NCBI RefSeq assembly: GCF_029784155.1
Contig: NC_073692.1
Coordinates: forward strand, 431,687,324 to 431,751,323
Direction: 5' to 3'
DNA from: Uranotaenia lowii
Lineage: Eukaryota; Arthropoda; Insecta; Diptera; Culicidae
Length of the DNA stretch: 64,000 nucleotides
Below the pieces are notes generated by a model. It was not told the origin of the DNA. It made no database searches and saw only the letters and a list, made by a program, of their open reading frames with translations. Of the stretch, positions 47,041-59,472 are shown piece after piece; position 1 is the first letter of the stretch, and each line of letters begins with the position of its first letter. Made by a program: the position numbers and the translations under genes.

Positions 47041-48642
47041 TAGTATTTGTGGTAAGCGTGCCGACCCTAGGAATTGATAGGGGTTCACAGCACTTTCTAC
47101 CGATTGGCTAACAGCCAGTCTTACAGAACTCTTGATTCATTCAATGTTTATATTAATTTTTGATTTAAGTAAGAGGAATTGATTTTAAAGCAACAAAAAA
47201 TTCTAGAATTAAAAAAAATATTTTTGTTTTTTTTTATTTTGACAGCTTGATTCTGTAAAAAACGTTCTTATAATTTGTATTTTTAGACTAATAATCTACT
47301 TATTTTAAGATTTTCAACAAGGCATGAAAATGAAAGCGATGATTTTCAATCGAAAAATTTTTCCTTCATTTGACTGTTATGCTGACCGGTATGAATGTTT
47401 TGTTTACTGACTTTCTTAGCAACCTGGAACTTATAAGTTTTCTTTTGGCCTCGAAAAAAGTTATTCGATTGTGAACTTCCAATGTTTTGTTTTTTTGTTT
47501 TTTGTTTTTCTGGGATTTTAACACTTTCGTGTTATTCATCCCCTATGTGAACTTCCAAAGCAGTCTAGATTCAAATGATTGAATGAAAATTGGAGACTTG
47601 TAAGTTTTGTTCAAAATAGAGTAGGCGTTGCCTAAAAGGCAACGAACGTGTTTTTTCCGGATCCGTGAAAATTTTCTCTTATTTGATTGTTTTAATAGAT
47701 TCTTTTTTCGATTAATTTGTTCGAAAATTTGTTTATTTGTAAGGATGTCTATTGAAACACTGATCACCAAAAGTGTTTGGAACGGGCTTGTGGGTTGATT
47801 GCTAGTGCAACAAGTGGTGTGAATAGTGTTTCTCCAGTGCAATTAAAGTTAGGTTCGTGGATATCGTGATTTTAAACTTGTTTCACCACAAAACAAAACG
47901 AAGTTTGCGAACAAGTTGTCTCATAATGTCGGTTAGATGTATAGATATCACAAGTGCCGACGTGATAGCGGAAGTTATGTACCAAAAATGGATTGTCTGA
48001 TCATAAACTTTTTCCAGTTAGAAATGGGCTGGGAGTCCCAGCCTGGGACTGCAGTTTTTGCACATTTAGTGAAAAGTGTTTATTGGTCTAATTCTTCGGA
48101 TACTTTTTTATGACGAATTATAACAATCAAGTTTAAATCATAAACATTGAAATCAGTATTTTGAATGTGATTTTAAATAAGTGATGATTATGTCACGTTG
48201 GTATGGAACAATAAATTTTCTGGATTCAGGCGATCGCTATATTAAGCATAGAATTGTTCGATCTTCAGGAAAAAATTGATTCTGCTGAATGATTCCAGGA
48301 TCAACCCACCTGAAAAATCGAAGCAAAAGGATCGATCTTTGCTGAATCGATGTTTTTCATTATTTGTTAAACAGGCGTGCAGCCTGAAAGCTGATTTTAA
48401 ATAGCAAAAAACTACAGGAAACATCATAGTTTGGAATATATGAACATGTATGAGCAATTCAACTTCGGAACGTTTTACTTTCCTGACTTTGGTTGAGTGT
48501 TAATGACATATCAAAAACAGCATAAATATCTCTATTTCTCCAAACAACATACTTTCAAGTTCAAATAATATGCGGATTTGATAGGAATAAGTCTAAATAG
48601 TGTAATTTTACTGTTTACTAACAATTTAACCAGAATAAGTTA
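47041..48642. other. AT-rich stretch with one retroposon-tail insertion
   Basis: Apart from the 64-bp insertion at 47483-47546, nothing was recognised; the open frames present are short and lack domains. Confidence 0.4.
47483..47546 (-). mobile_element. 64-bp retroposon tail insertion with hairpin
   Basis: Flanked by perfect 12-bp direct repeats GTGAACTTCCAA (47471-47482 and 47547-47558). On the minus strand the insert has the stem-loop AACAC-GAAA-GTGTT within GGGA...TCCC, then a CAAAA-rich tail. Same family as 35820-35861, with a different but complementary inner stem. Confidence 0.85.
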
Positions 48643-49696
48643 AGGCGCCCGCACAATAGCCCGTCGCGGGGTAGTCGCGTCGCATCAGCTGTCAACGCCG
48701 CCGTTGTGTACTAAAACGCTTACGCGACGCACCTGACGTTTTTTGCAACACAATACAGCGTCGAGTGACATAGCAACCAAAACTTTGTTTTGATTTGCTT
48801 CAATCGTTTTGCGTCAGTGATAAATTTTATCCCGTTTCTTGTGAATAAAATTCATATGTTTAAGGAAGAATTCATTTAATCGCCTCCCAGCGGAATAGAC
48901 GCCAATTTTGTCCAACGAGGACTGAGTGGGATCTTTTTGTTGTGACGGTCAAGCAACGTCCATGGAATATTCACCTTCCAATGCAGAAGCCTTCAATGGA
49001 TCCAATGATATAACTAGAGTCACTAAATCAATCTTCCTGCCGGAAGTGGATCGCACCAAAACGGTATAAAAATAGATAATGTGCTTCCTTTTAAATAAAT
49101 AAACATATCTGAGCATATGTGCGAGCTTTATTCAAGTACAATCCCGGGAATAGTATAAACAACGAAATGATTATAGTTCCGTAATAGTTACGGAACTAGG
49201 TATTACCGAAAAGTTATGTTACGAAAGGACTGAAATGAAATGCACACACGCAGAAAAAACTATAGATATATCAGTTGAATCGCGTCTACTTGAACATAAA
49301 TATGATTGTTTGGTTCTGACCCGAAAAAACGATCAAGCCATCCATCAGAATATCTGATGCCACAAACATGGCTAAAGCTAAACTAGCGATACTTCAAATT
49401 CGATAGGACGGCTGTTTTAACGGTAATTGCTATTCCCCCTGAATGTAGAAAATTCGAGATTTGAAATATGAATAGTAATAAATTTAAGCAGGAAAAATCG
49501 ACTGTTATTTCCGTTTTCTAAATAAAATACTTTTATTTATTTTCATAAAACGCACATATTGTAACCGATTTTGTTTGTCTCATGGCCGAGACTCGCTGGG
49601 GAAGTAAAACATCATGGCCCTGAAAGGAAAAAAAATGGTTTCGTTAAAAGTCCGACCGTTAGAATAATGTAAATATTCTAAAACTTACACCAGGGG

Positions 49697-50304
49697 CAGA
49701 CCCATGTAACTTATCGAAAATTCTTTCTATACGCTCAGTGCTGCTCCCTTCTGAGAAGGGGTATCATAACAGGCGACTAAAATAGCTTGTACACCCTCCA
49801 TGGGGGTCAATGGTTTGAGTATTCAACAACTTCAACGTCAAATAACATACAAAATTATCAAAGCAACCGTTGTTCGTATTCGCACTGTTGGTATCAATTT
49901 CAACATACTTGTTTTTATGAACAAAAAGATTCCCAATTGAGCATTCATTAGATGATTTTCTTCTCGAACAGAGTAAAATTAGAAAAGCAGAGTTTCGGTT
50001 CAATTCAAATTCAAATCAATTTTTTCCGAATGGCAATATATGATTAATAAAACGTCCAAAAGGTCAACCAAAATATATTTTTACCATTTAAACCATTGTA
50101 GATGTCTCTGAAGTACTCACTTCCAACAGATATGCTTTTAAAGCAGATTTGTTTTTCCAAGACACACATTGGTTACCATGGCTAGATGCATGAATCTTGT
50201 TGCCCCAACTCTTAAGGTGGCGTTGCGAACATCGAAAGTCCGTATAGAAGAATTAATGTTCGCGGCAAAGCCCACTTCTTTATCTTGAAGTGACGGTATC
50301 TTTG
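49697..50304 (-). mobile_element. 608-bp element of unknown class, copy 1
   Basis: Flanked by CCAGGGG on both sides (49690-49696 and 50305-50311); the duplicated bases are the hAT terminus, so the insertion is younger than the hAT. Ends on the minus strand are CAAAGATACC...CATGGGTCTG, with no inverted terminal repeat and no A-tail. It matches copy 2 (57702-58309) at all but about two positions. A 79-codon frame (49764-50003 minus) is shared by both copies but has no recognised domain. Confidence 0.87.
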
Positions 50305-50579
50305 CCAGGGGTTTTCAGATCATTTGCTCGGCGGAGCACTTTTTAAAACCATAAATTTTGGCGGAGCACCTACATTTTTGAAAGAATGAAAAAACCCGAG
50401 TTTTGGAAACTTGATAGTATTTATCGTTTAAATAAGATGTGTCTTGTCATCGTAGTCAATAAAATCAGTAATGAATGGATACTCTTTGAATTGTCTTGTT
50501 TTTATTAACAAAATATGTGTCATTAAAAACTAATGATTTCAATAGGACAAATAGGCTTTCTTCGATTTTTCAAGCTGTA

Positions 50580-50687
50580 ACAAATTTGATTAAATTTGTG
50601 TCAGTTGTAGCCTGGTTCCGCGTTTACTCGGGATCAATATTTTGTCTTCGTTGCGATATATGTATGTGGGAAATCCAGACTCATATA
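50580..50687 (-). pseudogene. hAT transposase C-terminal fragment (copy 2), part a
   Basis: Homologous to 35455-35560 of copy 1 (AACGAAGACAAAATA and AAACGCGGAACCAG words shared in reverse). It is cut by the TA-targeted MITE at 50688. Confidence 0.65.
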
Positions 50688-50897
50688 CACAGTAAATGAA
50701 AATTACTAACATGTGTAAATCGTTAAACTGTTCGGTAATTTTTCCGGTAAAAAATAACCGAACATCGGTAAATCGACTCTTCATTTACCGATGTTCGTTT
50801 ATTTTTTACCGAAAAAATTACCGAACAGTTTAACGATTTACACATGTTAGGATTTCGGTAAAAAAATTACCGAACTCGGTAATTTTCGTTTACTGTG
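50688..50897. mobile_element. 210-bp near-perfect palindromic MITE at TA
   Basis: TA on both sides (50686-50687 and 50898-50899). The ends CACAGTAAATGAAAATTAC and GTAATTTTCGTTTACTGTG are complementary, and the internal arms (CATGTGTAAATCGTTAAACT...) continue the foldback almost to the centre near 50780. hAT copy 1 shows the unoccupied site (ACAACTTATCTATGTGAG). No coding capacity. Likely a Tc1/mariner-type MITE. Confidence 0.88.
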
Positions 50898-50937
50898 TAG
50901 ATAAGTTGTGTGAAACGGCAAGAATAAGTTTTGCTTT

Positions 50938-52459
50938 GCTTATGCTTATGCTTATGATACGTACACAGCCAGATCTTGTCAGCATCCCGGTGAGTAGTAA
51001 AAGTACATTTACTACTCATCTTTTCTAGGCCGGGCCCACTGTGCAGTATTGGACGCAGAGACAACTGGAACACAGGGAGGAAGAAACGTGGACAACAGTA
51101 CCATACGCTTCTGTGATTATTAAATATTTTATCGTTGGGAGCACAAATGCTAAATTTGTGTGCTCCTTGATGATGGGCTTCTTGAAGTCGTCCTTCTGTG
51201 GATGGAAATGAGGTTTTTATGCACAGAAATTCAAAACTTTGGGATTCAAGTGAACAAGTTTAGGTTAGTTCTTGACATTTTGTCAAAAAATTTATATGCA
51301 AAATTTCCGCATTATATTTGCAGTCAACGGCTAAATAAAAAGTTAAGAATTTCGGTGCACCATCATCTCTGGTCTTGGACCATGGTTATAGCGCCTTTAC
51401 TCGCTTTTGAAAAGAAACGTTATAGGAACAAAAAAAAATAATTAGTACAGCCACGAAACCTTTTGAAAACTACGCTTTCAAAAGATTTCATGGTACAAGA
51501 AACAAGTTTCTTTTCCAAAATACAAACAACAGATTGTCATTAAACCAAGAAGCCCAAAATTTGCACATGTCGTCATAGTAACGGACTTATAAACAATTGA
51601 ATATGAAACCCAAAATACAATCTACAAACTCAATGAGAATGCCTTTTTTTACTTTAATTTCCTTGAAAAAAACACACACAAAACGCATGTTTTCATACTT
51701 ATTTTTGATTTTTTTTTGCATTACCTTTAGAACAATGATAAAGAAGAAGAAGAAGAAAGACAATTAGAAGCTAAAGATGGGAAGTTCCTCACCAGTTCCT
51801 TTCCTACTACATCTGCAACGATCCGGGAAGCCTCGTTTATGCATATCAGCATGAAAACTGCATGGATCCATGATTTTTCATACGAAAAAATAAATTTTCC
51901 CAATTTCCCAATCATTTCCCATTTAAAATATTAAACTATTTCTTCTGACAACGCACATCAAATAGCTGCACGCCAAAAACTTAATGACGAATAATGTTCC
52001 GGAATATTTTTTAAGGTTCTTTCCAAATTTCCAACGTTTTCGATTTATTCTCTTCCACAGAATATTATTTAGAGTCCATTTCTAGAACGTCTCATTTCTT
52101 CTCCACTCGGCAATTCACTTCACGATGACTGCATGCTCTTGCTCATTTGAAAACTGGATTTATAAACCATTTAACACATGATTTGAGCGAACTTGTGTTA
52201 TTAGGATATTCTTCTCTTATCACCTAACCCAACAGCCTTTTGGGAGCAAAACGGTTAGGGACCGGTTCGGAAGGCGAAGGACCAGCCCCTTTGATAAGTT
52301 CACCTCCAACAACTTCACACGCGATTACGACTTGCGTTTATTGCACTCCACTTTAAGAATCGACTGATATAAAAGAATGTACCGCACTGTCAAAATTATT
52401 GAAACTTGATCATTATAAATGAAGGAAAAGTGAATTTGGAAAAAGCACGAAGCAAAACC
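50938..52459 (-). mobile_element. 1.5-kb retroposon with (AAGCAT)n tail and 20-bp target duplication
   Basis: Perfect 20-bp direct repeats GCAAGAATAAGTTTTGCTTT (50918-50937 and 52460-52479) flank it; hAT copy 1 has the empty site. On the minus strand the insert ends CGTATCATAAGCATAAGCAT followed by AAGC, a 6-bp tandem tail. The body has no RT or endonuclease; the longest minus frame is 62 codons (51727-51915). The 5' part (about 52200-52400) reads through a GC-richer stretch (GGGGCTGGTCCTTCGCCTTC). It could be a non-autonomous LINE derivative or a retrocopied transcript. Confidence 0.8.
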
Positions 52460-52479
52460 GCAAGAATAAGTTTTGCTTT

Positions 52480-53800
<1,321 letters not shown>

Positions 53801-54908
53801 CATCATCCGTGCAGGGATTCAGTTGCCAGTAAAAACATAGTAAACGAAATTTATTTGTTCGCACTGTAAGCCCTGTATTTTTTTCTTCCCATGTTACGAT
53901 AAAAATTAATCGATAAAAGAATATCAGAGATTTTCAAAGTTGGCTTGTGATTTTCGTTGCGTACGTCGCGAAGCTTTCAAAAGCTCCGCGGAGCACGATC
54001 TGAAAACCCCTGACTTACACGATATTATTGGTCCAGAAATCCGAAGTACGCCCGTTGATGCTCTTTGCCCAAAGGTATCTCAAACGCAATAAGATTATGT
54101 TACAAAAAAAACTTTAAAAAGAAATTAGCATTACCTACCTTTATGCTACTAGGTGACGGTCAACTTTTCCTGAAAAACTCCAACACCTACTTTGTCTTCT
54201 ACTTTTTTGAATTCCTAAACCAAATAAATATATTACTTGTTCTTCTTGAAAATCAATGTTGGTTGATCAAAATTCGAGCTCTAGTCGAGCATCAGTGATG
54301 TTTGAGAACAAAATATTAGATTGACTAGGAAAAAATAGCCAAATCTACCAGCTGTTGATCTAATTTAGCAATAATCAGTTGAGAAATCTTCTACAGCCAA
54401 AACAACTTTACTGTAACGTTAGTGTGTTCGTAGTTATCGACGTTGATTAAACAATATTATTGGTTGAACCAAAAATTTGTGATATGGAAAAGCCAACCAT
54501 ACGAATTTTGATAACAACCTGTAGAGTTTTTTATCCGTGCATTGTTACCAAAAAAAAAATAAATAACATACGGAAAAATAATTTTTAGGGCATTATCCAA
54601 ACATTTGGATAATGATCATACAATAAATTGGAGAATTATTTGAGTTTTGGGCCCATTTGTTTCAAACTTCGACATGAAAAATGATTTTAAATACTGCTGA
54701 CGCGCTAGAATTTTGAATTTTTTTAAAACCAATACGTCGACGTTGGAGAACGCTGCTATTTAGAATAAGTTTTGCGTTTTAGTACAATACCTTGACTGAC
54801 GCGACACACCATTGTGGTGGCTCAAACGGAAAATGGCATCCCCAAAATCAAATGTCAACACGACGCTGACGCGACGCGACGTTCGACGGGCTATTGTGCG
54901 GGCACCTT

Positions 54909-55429
54909 TAGTTCATCACAGCCACATGTCATGGTAAAAAGGTAACGCGTTCAGCATTCACCTGGAAGGCTCGAGTTTAATTCTTCAAGCATCCAATTTT
55001 TTTAAGTATAATTTTCATTCAAAATAGAGCAATGTAAAAATATCAATTTTGAATTAAAATAACAATTTAAATTTAAATATAGAATAAACGCCAAAATTTC
55101 TAACAAAATATCTTTATTTTTGAGCTAGCAGACAGCAGAAAATGAATTTCTTAGGGAAATTTCCTCATCATGGATTCGCCTGTGCACTCTTTACGTATAT
55201 TGGTAGAAAAAATGTTTGCATACATTCAGGGATCTTTAGGTTTAAAAAACCTTAGAACCCGAGGGAGAAATGGGTTTTGGCTGTACATAAAACATTCACA
55301 GACGGATCTTTGCCGATTTCCATCCGAAATTTGTTGTTCGTTGTTCGTTGCTTATGTTATTTTTGTAGTAACGGGCTCGCGAGACCCGCAGCTAACCCCA
55401 CTATCACGCAGGAGGACCGTCGTGATGTT
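54909..55429. other. AT-rich spacer with one arm of a 60-70 bp inverted repeat
   Basis: The arm at 55122-55181 (GAGCTAGCAGACAGCAGAAA onward) is complementary to 57013-57071. Nothing else was recognised. Confidence 0.5.
55122..55181. repeat. Inverted repeat arm (partner 57013-57071)
   Basis: GAGCTAGCnnACAGCAGAAA continuing ATGAATTTC is shared in reverse with 57043-57071, followed by a weaker match (CATCATnGATnCG). The arms flank the mariner-bearing non-LTR fragment. Origin unknown. Confidence 0.6.
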
Positions 55430-55593
55430 GCTGTTTTGGGTCCCGAACATCACCAAAACGTTGTTGCACTCCGCACGCCGCCCCTGACATGGAGAACAGA
55501 CGCGTACGATGCCCCCTAACACAGTCTGCATGCGACCAAAGCATCCACCGGGGTTGGGTACCCGATCTCCGCTAAGGTTGCTCGCATCCCAGC
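55430..55593 (-). mobile_element. RTE-like 5' fragment, left of the mariner insertion
   Basis: On the minus strand this matches the 5' untranslated region of the full-length element at about 28675-28790 (AACCTnAGCGGAGATCGGGT, CGGTGGATGCTTTGGTCGCA, CAGGGGCGGCGTGC). It diverges beyond about 55450, so it represents a related but not identical family. Confidence 0.75.
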
Positions 55594-55595
55594 TA

Positions 55596-56898
55596 AAGTC
55601 TGCTTCATTTAATATTGGAACACAAACAATTGCGTGTAGTTCAGTCATTTATTAACGAATTCATAATTTGTTTTTCATACAAATGTAGCATTTTCTTTAC
55701 TCTTTCATAAAAAAAATTAAAAAAATTATTCATTGCTGTTTCGAAGAAATTCTCGTACTTTTCCCGTAATACGGCACATTAGGCGGCGCACACCCTTTTC
55801 GTCCACCGTTTTGGCGATTTGATTCCACCAGTTCTTCATTTGAGTCATGTTCCTAACAAGTTTTCCCTTTGCCTTAAGCCTCCGCTTCGTGATTGCCCAG
55901 TATTTCTCTATCGGCCGGAACTGGGGGCAGTTTGGGGGGTTGAGGTCCTTCGGTATTACGCTGACCCCGTTCGTTGCGTACCATTCCATATCCGTTTTGC
56001 TGTAATGGCAGCTTGCGAGGTCCGGCCAAAACATTACTGGACGGTCGTGGGCACGAATAAACGGCAGAATCCGTTTCTGTAGGCACTCTTTTTTGTAGAC
56101 TTCTGATGTCATTGTCTTGTCAGTGAGAAAGACTTTGGTTTTCTGTCCACAACTGCATATCCCCTGCCAAATCATGTACTTGCGGGCGAATTTATCCGCA
56201 AACACGAACTTAAATTTTGCAGGTACATCCCCCCGAGCCGTCGCCAAATAAAATTTTTGTCCTGGGATTTGCCCAAAGTCCGCCTTCACGTAGGTCTCAT
56301 CGTCCATCAGAATACATCCGTCGAACTTGGTCAGCACTTGGTCGTACAGCTTTCGAGCACGGATTCTGGCCACATTGTTCTGCTTCAGCGTCCGATTTGG
56401 CTGTTTGCTGGCTCGGAATGACCTTATTCCTTCCCGGAGACGAATTCGTCGCACCGTACTGTGAGCGGCCTGGAACTTATTGGCCAAATCGCGGTCTGAA
56501 AGATTGGGATTCCTCTTGATGGCCTTGATGACTTTCCCACGCAGTTTCCGGTCGACAGTTCCACTCCGACGCTTCGAATGCGGCTTCCGAGCCGTCGTCA
56601 ATGTTTTCTTGTACTGCTTGATAACACGCCATACGGTATTTCTGGGCATTTTAAGCTGTTTAGCTAGCTTCGATGCCGACAACAATGGATTTTCAAGAAA
56701 ACTGTGCACAATTTGATCTCTGCGTTCGGCTTCCATGGCGGTTGTTTACAAAATGCTATCGTTTGGTGTTATGACATAAATACATGGTGAAAGGTAATAA
56801 ATTTCCCGACACGTGGGTGAAAAAAGTTTCCAAATCCGTCCACTAGGAGCGTCACAATGAGCAAAAGAATTTGTTCCAATATTAAATGAAGCAGACTT
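55596..56898 (-). mobile_element. DD37E Tc1/mariner transposon, apparently intact
   Basis: 1303 bp, flanked by TA (55594-55595 and 56899-56900). Terminal inverted repeats of about 27 bp start AAGTCTGCTTCATTTAATAT and continue TGGAACA. Joining the flanks at a single TA restores the non-LTR 5' sequence (CCCAGC-TA-GCACCACGGGG against CCCAGCCGGCACCGCGGGG at 28659-28678), proving insertion into that fragment. It contains one complete transposase gene. Confidence 0.94.
55726..56736 (-). CDS. Tc1/mariner DD37E transposase
   Basis: A 336-residue transposase that cuts and pastes its own element at TA targets in nuclear DNA. The N-terminus carries two helix-turn-helix modules for binding the terminal repeats: LSASKLAKQLKMPRNTVWRV (about residues 19-38) and LSDRDLANKFQAAHSTVRRI (about 78-97). 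The catalytic triad is visible as ILMDDETYV (Asp near 146), FWPDLASCHYS (Asp near 236) and CPQFRPIEKYWAITKRR (Glu). Exactly 37 residues separate the second Asp from Glu, defining DD37E, a type described in mosquitoes (ITmD37E). Length matches the usual 330-350 residues and there is no internal stop. The start is the first ATG after the terminal repeat, about 160 bp inside. It is the only reading frame in the window that appears fully functional; activity is not proven. Confidence 0.94.
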   Translation of the reverse strand: MEAERRDQIVHSFLENPLLSASKLAKQLKMPRNTVWRVIKQYKKTLTTARKPHSKRRSGTVDRKLRGKVIKAIKRNPNLSDRDLANKFQAAHSTVRRIRLREGIRSFRASKQPNRTLKQNNVARIRARKLYDQVLTKFDGCILMDDETYVKADFGQIPGQKFYLATARGDVPAKFKFVFADKFARKYMIWQGICSCGQKTKVFLTDKTMTSEVYKKECLQKRILPFIRAHDRPVMFWPDLASCHYSKTDMEWYATNGVSVIPKDLNPPNCPQFRPIEKYWAITKRRLKAKGKLVRNMTQMKNWWNQIAKTVDEKGVRRLMCRITGKVREFLRNSNE

Positions 56899-56900
56899 TA

Positions 56901-57012
56901 GCACCACGGGGAAGTAGAGAATCGGAGTTGCAGACAAGAGGTGATATGATTACTACCCGAAGGATGGGTGTATGGGGTCTCAAGTTGCACATTGTCTACC
57001 GTTCGCTAGCTA
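56901..57012 (-). mobile_element. RTE-like 5' fragment, right of the mariner insertion
   Basis: The reverse complement matches 28569-28658 (GTGCAACnnGAGACC, GATATGA, CACCTCTT). It ends close to where the full-length element begins (57012 corresponds to 28569), so the 5' terminus of the fragment is preserved. Confidence 0.72.
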
Positions 57013-57071
57013 GACGGATCTATGATGCCAAAATTTCATGAAGAAATTCATTTTCTGCTGTTCGCTAGCTC

Positions 57072-57694
57072 AAAATAGGGCTATTTTGGTGAAAATCTTT
57101 GCCACACAAGCTTAAGATGCTTCATTCAAGGCTAAGTAAGTTTTCAAGTGACCGTTATGTGGAACTTACGACTCCTTGAGCATTCGATAAATATTCATGT
57201 TTCCCTCAAGATTCTAGACAGGATTAAGGTCAAAAACGGTATCTTTTAAGTCGGTCTCGATTATATTAGTGGCATGGAAGCACCAATTATGAAAAGCAGT
57301 TTTTCAGATGGTAATATGGTTTCAAAATTCTGCACGAGACTGATTCTCAAAATATTTAGAATACATAGAAAAAAAAAACTTCAAAAGATCGAAAAATCGG
57401 ATCAGAACCTTACCGATTTAATCGATTTTTCCAAGGCTAACGAATCGATCGAAAAAATCAGAAATTTGAGTTCAAAAGATCGATCCAAGATCGACCAATC
57501 CTACTATAGCAATCTTGACATGCTGCGACCAGAGAAATTCTTAGCGCTGGCTTATGGGCCTTTTAAAAATCCCCTAAGTCAAACATATTATAATCAACAT
57601 TGGTAACTCTCAGCATGCTTCATATACTTCAGCTAGGACATGTATATCAGCACCACCTCCTGGAGAAAGTTCTTACTAGAAGGAAGTTTCAAGC
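57072..57694. other. AT-rich spacer; one unassigned open frame
   Basis: An open frame at 57274-57606 (110 codons, plus) has no recognised domain. No other feature. Confidence 0.35.
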
Positions 57695-57701
57695 ATTGAG
57701 G

Positions 57702-58309
57702 CAAAGATACCGTCACTTCAAGATAAAGAAGTGGGCTTTGCCGCGAACATTAATTCTTCTATACGGACTTTCGATGTTCGCAACGCCACCTTAAGAGTTG
57801 GGGCAACAAGATTCATGCATCTAGCCATGGTAACCAATGTGTGTCTTGGAAAAACAAATCTGCTTTAAAAGCATATCTGTTGGAAGTGAGTACTTCAGAG
57901 ACATCTACAATGGTTTAAATGGTAAAAATATATTTTGGTTGAACTTTTGGACGTTTTATTAATCATATATTGCCATTCGGAAAAAATTGATTTGAATTTG
58001 AATTGAACCGAAACTCTGCTTTTCTAATTTTACTCTGTTCGAGAAGAAAATCATCTATTGAATGCTCAATTGGGAATCTTTTTGTTCATAAAAACAAGTA
58101 TGTTGAAATTGATACCAACAGTGCGAATACGAACAACGGTTGCTTTGATAATTTTGTATGTTATTTGACGTTGAAGTTGTTGAATACTCAAACCATTGAC
58201 CCCCATGGAGGGTGTACAAGCTATTTTAGTCGCCTGTTATGATACCCCTTCTCAGAAGGGAGCAGCACTGAGCGTATAGAAAGAATTTTCGATAAGTTAC
58301 ATGGGTCTG
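57702..58309 (+). mobile_element. 608-bp element of unknown class, copy 2
   Basis: Flanked by a perfect 7-bp duplication ATTGAGG (57695-57701 and 58310-58316). Same length as copy 1 (49697-50304) and differs at about two bases (for example a serine-context codon giving Ile instead of Asn in the shared frame, and AAGTTCAACC against AAGGTCAACC on the complementary strand). It starts CAAAGATACC and ends CATGGGTCTG, without terminal inverted repeats or A-tail. The 79-codon frame (58003-58242) is retained. Confidence 0.9.
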
Positions 58310-58316
58310 ATTGAGG

Positions 58317-59472
58317 TACTGAGGAAACTCCAAACATTCTTTCCATCAACCGTGGGTTCGCGTCTCAACTACAAAAGTTCGTGTTTGTACTTGCATTTCT
58401 ATGACCACGCAGAAAATTTTGTTTATGTTTTATTTTCAACATAGGAATTTCAGCCTACTCCAACTTTTCTTCGTTTAGCAAAGTATGTTGCTATGGTTCT
58501 CAATTTGTGTTGTTTTCTGCTGAATGGAAAAAGGTCCCGACTGACGGAGTATGCTAATAAATCTACAATTTGAGATTCTAATGTCATTTGAATTGGAACA
58601 ATTATTGATGGAAATTTCACTTTTTGGACAATACTGAATATTTCATAAAAAAAAAACATAGAAAGGCAACAATTTACTAAGTAAATTGATCTTGAAATCT
58701 ACTCTACAATATGATTTGAGATTTATTGATGACCATATTTTCATTATTATTATTATTATCTGGAGCACGTTTGGTAAATGGAAATCAGCATTTCTCTAAA
58801 AATGAATAAATTGGTAAAGGAACAAATTCTTCGTTTGGAATTAGCTCTTTTTAATACTTTTCATTTAGGCACATCTATTTTTTTGAAAACTCCAAAACAT
58901 GTTGAACCGATAAATCAAAATCATATTTTGAGTATAAAATTTATTAACGAAGTCAACTTACTTATCATGAAAGATATTATGAAAAAATAGTAGATATACT
59001 AGTGTTGTTTTTAGTATATTTGTCAGATCGGGACACAAAGTTTTGGTGATAATGAGCTTAACAGTTTTCGTCAGAAGCTTTCGAAATTTGGTCTAAGGCA
59101 ACTTAGGTCTTCTCGATAGCATTTATTCATGTTCGTAAGAACTTTCCTCACATGGAGACGCGTTTCACGTGTCCTTCAAGTTTCTGGGGAGTGAGGAATA
59201 TTCCTACTATTATTATATTTGCCTAAGTCTTAAATGGCATTAAGACAAGAATTTTTTCATTAAAGAAATTCTAGAATCCTTTTTAAATGGTACGAGGTGA
59301 GATGTTAAAAATGTGTAACTTCGTTGTAAATTATATTCACATTAGCTTAACTCCATTACTGGAATTCGTGGGGTGATGGGACAGGTCATCAAACGATCGG
59401 AATACTGATATACAATGGATTGTGAGATCAAGCCAGCCGGAGTTTCTCTGAAAGCGATTAAGATGAGTCAAA
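58317..59472. other. AT-rich nongenic stretch, nothing recognised
   Basis: Contains (ATT)n near 58742-58758. No domain or terminal repeat was found. Confidence 0.4.
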
